Of a stretch of DNA of 15,226 bases, positions 11,449-15,226 are shown one piece after another; position 1 is the first letter of the stretch, and each line of letters begins with the position of its first letter. A program made the position numbers and the translations under genes. The stretch is from an archaeon (GTDB taxonomy: Archaea; Micrarchaeota; Micrarchaeia; Norongarragalinales; SBBD01): NCBI GenBank assembly GCA_005239845.1, contig SBBD01000087.1, positions 1 to 15,226 on the forward strand, written 5' to 3'. A model generated the notes under the pieces. The model saw nothing but the letters and a program-made list of their open reading frames with translations, was not told the DNA's origin and did no database searches.

Positions 11449-12796
11449 ATTCGAGCGCGGAAAGGCGGTCGTTGTACTCGAACGCCCAGTTCTCCAGCAA
11501 GAGCGCGCGTGCGGCAGCCGGTCCGTTGGCTCTCCCCAAGGCACACGCCAACTTAACGTACGCCGTTTCAGGAAGAAGGTCGCGGCAGAACGTGGCGCCA
11601 GCACCTGAAAGCAGCCGGAGGTTGCGATAAACCGTGGGAGAGACGCGGCCGTAAAGGCTTTGCGACGTCACGGCCACAACCATTCCCGCGCCTACCGCGC
11701 GCTTTACGGCAGGAATCCAGCTGCGCGACTCGTCAAAATGCCCCATCTGCGTGCCGCTCTTGCCCGTCGGGACGTGCCCCAACGCGAACGCTTCCAGCAC
11801 CACGCCGCGGTAGCCCTTCTGCACAAGAAAATCGAGCAGCTCAGGGGAAGCGTTCGGGAAAAGCTTGAGGAGCGCCGTCTTTTCCTCGAAACGGGCATCC
11901 ACTGTAACCTGCGAATCGGAACGTTTGCGATAACGGGAATTCAGGGGCTCGATTTTTCCATCCGGGTGAATTTTTGCCAACGGGGCGTCGTTCACGGACT
12001 GGAAGGCGGCTCTTGCAGAGGTATGCATCTTCCGCACCTTGGTCCCGCGGTGCGCATAGCAGAAATCGTCGGAAGCGGAGCCGTGCATGACCGCGGCCAC
12101 TTCCCCGAAATCAGAATACCCGGCATAGTAGGCGGCACACAGCAGGTTCATGCGGCCGTCAAAGCTGCCGCGATCGGGAGAACGTTGCGCGCCCACGACG
12201 GCGACGGGCTTGCCGAGCCCCTGCAGCATGAAGGAAAGCACGGACGCCGTGAAGTGCAGCGTGTCCGTGCCGTGCGTGACCACGATGCCCCTCGTTTCCG
12301 AACGGTTCAGCAGGCGCGCGGCCTCCTCGGCCAGGGTCCTCCAGTGCCAGGGCTGCATGTCCTCGCTCGCGAGCGTGAAGGGGGAGGCCATTTCCTCGAT
12401 GCGGACGGCCGCTCCCAGCTCCGGGGTGGTACCCAGAACTTCTTCGGGGGCCCGGGACATGAACACGCCTCCGGTCGCGTAGTCCACATGCGTGCCGATG
12501 GTGCCGCCACACGCGAGAATGGAAATGCCGGGATTGCGGGAAGGGGGAAGGACAACTTTAGGAATGGCGCCCGGTCGTTTCTTCTCGACTGGAAGCTTTT
12601 CAAGAGAAGAGCCGGCCTCGAAAGAAACGCCGACGTTGTAGCCGTTCTTCAGTTTGAGTACGAGAACGGAACTGTCTTCCTGCGGGGAAGGCAAGAGGAC
12701 GCCCTCATAGGAACGACTTGGGGAAAAGAGGCGGATGGAGTCGCCTTCCTCTGCCCCTATTTTTTTCAACGCTTCCAACACGACACGCGAATACAT
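11447..12796 (-). CDS. gatD: Glutamyl-tRNA(Gln) amidotransferase subunit D
   Basis: Asparaginase-like subunit of GatDE that hydrolyses glutamine (or asparagine) to release ammonia for GatE. It has 449 residues, close to the usual length. An N-terminal barrel-like domain carries GDSIRLFS...YEGVLL...LKLKNGYNVGV (about 18-57). The amidohydrolase domain follows, with GGTI (97-100, nucleophile Thr99), HGTDT (175-179, Thr177 and Asp178), GAQRSPDRGSFDG (202-214) and the YAHRGTKVRKMHTS stretch (247-260) holding the catalytic lysine. The substrate loop after GGTI reads GTHVDYATGGV, a little different from the commoner ASRVDYRTGAV. A weak TATA-like CTAAAAAC lies about 24 nt before ATG 12796; otherwise the gene may be read through from pgk, 49 bp upstream. 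Presence of GatDE implies Gln-tRNA(Gln) is made indirectly and that a glutaminyl-tRNA synthetase is probably absent. Confidence 0.97.
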   Translation of the reverse strand: MYSRVVLEALKKIGAEEGDSIRLFSPSRSYEGVLLPSPQEDSSVLVLKLKNGYNVGVSFEAGSSLEKLPVEKKRPGAIPKVVLPPSRNPGISILACGGTIGTHVDYATGGVFMSRAPEEVLGTTPELGAAVRIEEMASPFTLASEDMQPWHWRTLAEEAARLLNRSETRGIVVTHGTDTLHFTASVLSFMLQGLGKPVAVVGAQRSPDRGSFDGRMNLLCAAYYAGYSDFGEVAAVMHGSASDDFCYAHRGTKVRKMHTSARAAFQSVNDAPLAKIHPDGKIEPLNSRYRKRSDSQVTVDARFEEKTALLKLFPNASPELLDFLVQKGYRGVVLEAFALGHVPTGKSGTQMGHFDESRSWIPAVKRAVGAGMVVAVTSQSLYGRVSPTVYRNLRLLSGAGATFCRDLLPETAYVKLACALGRANGPAAARALLLENWAFEYNDRLSALE

Positions 12797-12845
12797 AAAC
12801 GGCGACCCCGGGATGGTTTTTAGCGGCTTGGCACTGCAGCCGTCT

Positions 12846-14096
12846 TCAGATTCTTGGCTTGTCTTTTCCTCTTTTGAACGCTTCCCTCAGCGCTTCCACG
12901 GCCGGCAGCTTCTTGCCTTGGAGGTACGCCACTGCGGCGCCTCCGGCCAGCGACACGTGGGAAATCTTTTCTTTTGGAATCCCGAATTTCTCCAAGGCGG
13001 CCAGCGAGTGCCCCCCTCCCATTAAGGAAAACGCGCTGGACTCCGCAATCGCCTGCAAGATTTCTCGGGTTCCCTGTTCGAAAAGGGAGTCTTCGTACTT
13101 GCCGACGGGGCCCTTGAAGTAAATCGTTTTTGCGGAAGAGACGAGCTGCTTGTAGCGCGCAATGGTTTTTGCGCCCACATCGAAGGAAGGGCCCCTCGCA
13201 GAAGCCAATTGGCGCACGTCGTACTCTTTCCTCTTGCCGTCCTCCAGCACGGCCACGTCTTGGGGCGTCTCGATCTTGGAGGAATATGTTTCAATAAGAC
13301 GTTTCAACTCCGGCAAAAGCGAATCGCGGCCCTCGTTCGCAAACCATTTCTTTTTTTCTTCCCCCACGTCGAAGCCGCGCGCCAAGATGCAGAGCTCGCC
13401 GAGGAGGCCGGACGTCAGCACCTTATCGACAGCGGGCGTGGTGCAGGCAAATTTCAGCAAGGAAAAAACGTCGTCCGGCTTCGCGCCGCCCAATACGTAA
13501 AGGTTGGGGTGCTCCGCGTGCTCCAGCGCCTGTTGCAGCCCCCAAAGCTCCTTTTCCATGACGCGACCTGCCGCCGAGGGAAGAAACAGCGCCGGGCCCA
13601 CGAGGGAAGCCTGCAGGCGGTGCGCGGCAGAAAAGGCGTCGTTCACGAACCCGTCGCATGCGGAACAAAGCTTTTGCAAATAAATGGATTGCTTGAACTG
13701 CGCGGCCTCTTTTACTTCCTCCGTCTCTTCCGAGTAAAAACGCACGTTTTCCAGCAAGAGGATTTCCCCGTTTTTTAAGGAGCGGATAGCTTGCAGCGCT
13801 TCCTCGGAATAAAGGGAATCTGTGAATTTCACGGGCTTGTCGACGTGCTTCTGCAAAAGGAGGGCATGGTTTTTGAGGGAAAGAAAGTCTTCCGAGTAGG
13901 GGCGGCCTTGGTGGGCTAAAACAACAACCGCAGCGCCTTTTTCGGAAAGTTCGCGCAGCGTTTGCGCGTGCTCCACAAAACGCGGGGAGTCCTGCAGCCC
14001 TTCCTTTTTATCGTAGGGGGCGTTGAGGTCCACGCGCACGAGGAGGGTTTTTCCCTTGACGTCGAAATCATCCAGCGTAAAAAACGTTTTTTCCAT
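12846..14096 (-). CDS. pgk: Phosphoglycerate kinase
   Basis: Reversibly transfers phosphate between 1,3-bisphosphoglycerate and ADP in lower glycolysis/gluconeogenesis. Numbered from ATG 14096 it is 416 residues, as usual for archaeal enzymes. Family motifs: RVDLNAP (21-27), HQGRP (62-66), LLENVRF, FVNDAFSAAHR, YVLGGAKPDD in the N-domain/hinge region, FKGPVGKYE in the C-domain, and the nucleotide-binding GGGHSLAALEKFG near the end. An in-frame GTG lies at 14105, but AAGGTGG (14108-14102) overlaps that codon and sits 5 nt before ATG 14096, so the ATG is the likely start. A TATA-like CTATTTTGA at 14146-14138 would give a short leader containing this SD. gatD follows after 49 bp on the same strand. 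Confidence 0.97.
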   Translation of the reverse strand: MEKTFFTLDDFDVKGKTLLVRVDLNAPYDKKEGLQDSPRFVEHAQTLRELSEKGAAVVVLAHQGRPYSEDFLSLKNHALLLQKHVDKPVKFTDSLYSEEALQAIRSLKNGEILLLENVRFYSEETEEVKEAAQFKQSIYLQKLCSACDGFVNDAFSAAHRLQASLVGPALFLPSAAGRVMEKELWGLQQALEHAEHPNLYVLGGAKPDDVFSLLKFACTTPAVDKVLTSGLLGELCILARGFDVGEEKKKWFANEGRDSLLPELKRLIETYSSKIETPQDVAVLEDGKRKEYDVRQLASARGPSFDVGAKTIARYKQLVSSAKTIYFKGPVGKYEDSLFEQGTREILQAIAESSAFSLMGGGHSLAALEKFGIPKEKISHVSLAGGAAVAYLQGKKLPAVEALREAFKRGKDKPRI

Positions 14097-14101
14097 AAAA
14101 G

Positions 14102-14108
14102 CCACCTT
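14102..14108 (-). promoter_or_regulatory. Shine-Dalgarno sequence deciding the pgk start
   Basis: AAGGTGG five nucleotides before ATG 14096. It overlaps the upstream in-frame GTG at 14105, which is therefore unlikely to be the start. Confidence 0.6.
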
Positions 14109-14137
14109 TCAAAGACTTGGCGGAGCAACGCCGGCCA

Positions 14138-14146
14138 TCAAAATAG
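14138..14146 (-). promoter_or_regulatory. TATA-like box for pgk
   Basis: Minus-strand CTATTTTGA is about 46 nt before ATG 14096, predicting a start near 14115 and a leader of about 20 nt that includes the Shine-Dalgarno sequence. The match to the TATA consensus is moderate. Confidence 0.35.
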
Positions 14147-14165
14147 AACTCCCATTATCCTTTTT

Positions 14166-14798
14166 TCACTCTTCGTAGGCCGAGGAGGCGACGCGGCGGA
14201 TTTCCTTCGCGCGCTCCGGCCCGACGCCGTTCACTTCCTGCAGCTCCTTCTCGCCTGCGGTAAACAGGCGCTCAATGGTTTTAAAATGCCTCAAGAGCGC
14301 CTTGGCGTGGTGCGGCCCGATGCCGGGAAAGGACTCCACGACGAACCGCTGGCGTTCCGCAAGCGTAAAGGTTTTCTTTTCGTAGCGCAAAGCCAGTTCC
14401 TTCTTGGCCTTCGACTTTTGCGACACGAGGGCGTGCAGGAACTCGGCGAGCTCGTCCTCGGAGTTGAAATGGAAGACGGGAATGCGGAAGTCCGTGGCCA
14501 GCGAAATTTCGGCGCCTCGAATGGAAGAAGGCTGCAGGCGGGAAAAGCCGGAGCCCACGACGGCCAGGAGGGGCGCCTCGAACGCGGCAACCATTTCCTG
14601 CGCCTGTGAAAAGAGCCTCCCGTCCACGATGCTGGATTCGAAGTCTGCAGCCGTCTTGCGCTCCAAGCCGATGCGCCCACTCACCACGAAATCGCCGACC
14701 GGCAAACGCTTGGAAACAAGTTTCACGCCGAGGGAATACAGCTTGCGCGCGGCCGGGCCGCGGAGTTCGCGGTCATCCACCAGCAGTTCCAAATCCAT
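14166..14798 (-). CDS. xpf: ERCC4/XPF-family structure-specific endonuclease (helicase-less)
   Basis: Nuclease that cuts branched DNA such as 3' flaps and fork structures during repair, usually as a dimer and stimulated by PCNA. 210 residues. The ERCC4 catalytic domain (about 5-140) shows DRE (9-11), GDF (35-37), and ERKTAADFESSIVDGRLF with E46, R47, K48 and D52, the metal-binding core. A tandem helix-hairpin-helix DNA-binding domain follows with FPGIGPHHAKALL and VNGVGPERAKEI. There is no N-terminal helicase, so it is the short archaeal XPF form, not the Hef type. No clear C-terminal PCNA-interacting motif is seen; the protein ends SSAYEE. It lies between ksgA (73 bp upstream, with an apparent T-tract terminator) and pgk. 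A weak TATA-like TTTTTTAG lies about 28 nt before ATG 14798. Confidence 0.93.
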   Translation of the reverse strand: MDLELLVDDRELRGPAARKLYSLGVKLVSKRLPVGDFVVSGRIGLERKTAADFESSIVDGRLFSQAQEMVAAFEAPLLAVVGSGFSRLQPSSIRGAEISLATDFRIPVFHFNSEDELAEFLHALVSQKSKAKKELALRYEKKTFTLAERQRFVVESFPGIGPHHAKALLRHFKTIERLFTAGEKELQEVNGVGPERAKEIRRVASSAYEE

Positions 14799-14844
14799 GA
14801 AAGGCAGTAAACGAACGAACGCTAAAAAAGGACTCGGTTATTCG

Positions 14845-14859
14845 AAAAAACCAAAAAAA
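14845..14859 (-). terminator. Double T-tract terminator after ksgA
   Basis: On the minus strand TTTTTTTGGTTTTTT begins 13 nt after the ksgA stop. Two T-runs without a strong hairpin are typical of archaeal intrinsic termination. A third T6 run at 14829-14824 follows and may instead be part of the promoter of the nuclease gene. Confidence 0.55.
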
Positions 14860-14871
14860 GGCAGGCTGCGG

Positions 14872-15226
14872 CTATTTCGCTTCAACGAATGCGCTAAAGG
14901 CTTCTGAAAGGGCTTCCAGTTCCTCCAACGTCAGGGAACGGGGCTTTCGGCCGGCGAAAGGGAGGAGGGGGAGCTGCCTTTTCAAGCGGCCTTCATCTGC
15001 CTTGATTTTTTTCCTGGAATGCCACAAGGCGTTCTTTATGGTCTGGTTCTTGTGCTGGAAAAGAAACGAGACGAGTTGTTCGTCGAGCTTGAATTTGGGG
15101 TTTTTCAGCAAATGAACCAGTGCGGAATCCACGTTAGGCGCGGGGTGGAAGGCAAAGCGGGGCACCTCGCCCAAGAGCTGGATGTCGGCTGCGTTCTGCG
15201 CCATCACGGAAAGGTGCGACCAATCC
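14872..15226 (-). CDS. ksgA: rRNA adenine dimethyltransferase KsgA/Dim1, C-terminal part only
   Basis: S-adenosylmethionine-dependent enzyme that dimethylates two adjacent adenines near the 3' end of 16S rRNA during small-subunit maturation. Only the last 117 residues or so are in the window, and the 5' part, with the SAM-binding and catalytic NLPY-type motifs, lies beyond the right edge. The frame is open to the edge and reads DWSHLSVMAQ, matching the family's '[YW]-x-x-LSVMAQ'. It is followed by EVPRFAFHPAPNVDSALVHL, the hallmark F-x-P-x-P-x-V-D-S segment, and then the small helical C-terminal domain (FLFQHKNQTIKNAL...). The apparent start codon at 15207 is internal. A T-tract after the stop separates it from the nuclease gene. 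Confidence 0.9.
   Translation of the reverse strand, partial: DWSHLSVMAQNAADIQLLGEVPRFAFHPAPNVDSALVHLLKNPKFKLDEQLVSFLFQHKNQTIKNALWHSRKKIKADEGRLKRQLPLLPFAGRKPRSLTLEELEALSEAFSAFVEAK

Noticed and set aside
10661..11608. 315-codon open frame antisense to gatE
   Set aside because: Same reasoning: no domain, composition like a shadow frame, and gatE is unambiguous.
11660..12823. Long open frame (387 codons) on the plus strand antisense to gatD
   Set aside because: gatD carries full family motifs in its frame. In GC-rich DNA the antisense frames stay open by codon bias, and the antisense product shows no recognisable domain or upstream signals.
15205..15207. Start codon at 15207 for the last minus-strand gene
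   Set aside because: The frame continues to the window edge with the conserved WSHLSVMAQ sequence of KsgA, so the codon is internal.
1..15226. CRISPR array, insertion sequence, tRNA or rRNA gene in the window
   Set aside because: No regularly spaced repeats, transposase, terminal inverted repeats or conserved RNA sequences were seen by reading both strands.

Overview
The window is a fragment of an archaeal chromosome. The evidence is the gene content: an MCM replicative helicase, the archaea-only GatD/GatE amidotransferase pair, the small archaeal type of PEP carboxylase, an ERCC4/XPF-type nuclease without a helicase domain, and TATA-box promoters, several of which sit about 26-28 nt upstream of the start codon as expected for leaderless mRNAs. 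Housekeeping genes are GC-rich and densely packed, with no intergenic gap above about 120 bp. A small-genome (DPANN-like, perhaps Diapherotrites/Micrarchaeota-like) archaeon is plausible from the compactness and the many unassignable small membrane proteins, but that lineage is inference only.

Layout. Positions 1-4702 (+): the 3' two-thirds of mcm, interrupted in its Walker A motif by a 368-residue intein with an apparently intact LAGLIDADG endonuclease; a 5-formyltetrahydrofolate cyclo-ligase; and archaeal PEP carboxylase (ppcA), preceded by a purine-rich leader with a six-run G-quadruplex motif. Positions 4762-5601 (-): a DUF2797 zinc-ribbon protein. It is divergent from a visibly less GC-rich gene at 5702-7222 (+) for an exported, membrane-anchored protein with an HELVH zinc-protease motif. 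Positions 7291-7986 (+): an acidic, coiled-coil protein. Positions 7989-9503 (-): a compact group of four small membrane proteins of unknown function; the last two share a Gly-rich 'P-[IV]-VV-GGG-GI' element. Positions 9593-15226 (-): gatE, gatD, pgk, an XPF-like nuclease and the C-terminal part of KsgA/Dim1 rRNA dimethyltransferase.

How the genes work together. gatD and gatE abut and encode the two subunits that make Gln-tRNA(Gln) from Glu-tRNA(Gln). pgk and ppcA belong to lower glycolysis/gluconeogenesis and anaplerosis. mcm and the XPF-like nuclease serve replication and repair, and ksgA serves ribosome maturation. The central block (5702-9503) is the accessory and least understood part: one surface-anchored putative metallopeptidase, one coiled-coil protein and four small membrane proteins. 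It is the best place in the window to look for an undescribed envelope system. I found no tRNA, rRNA, CRISPR array, insertion sequence or replication origin.
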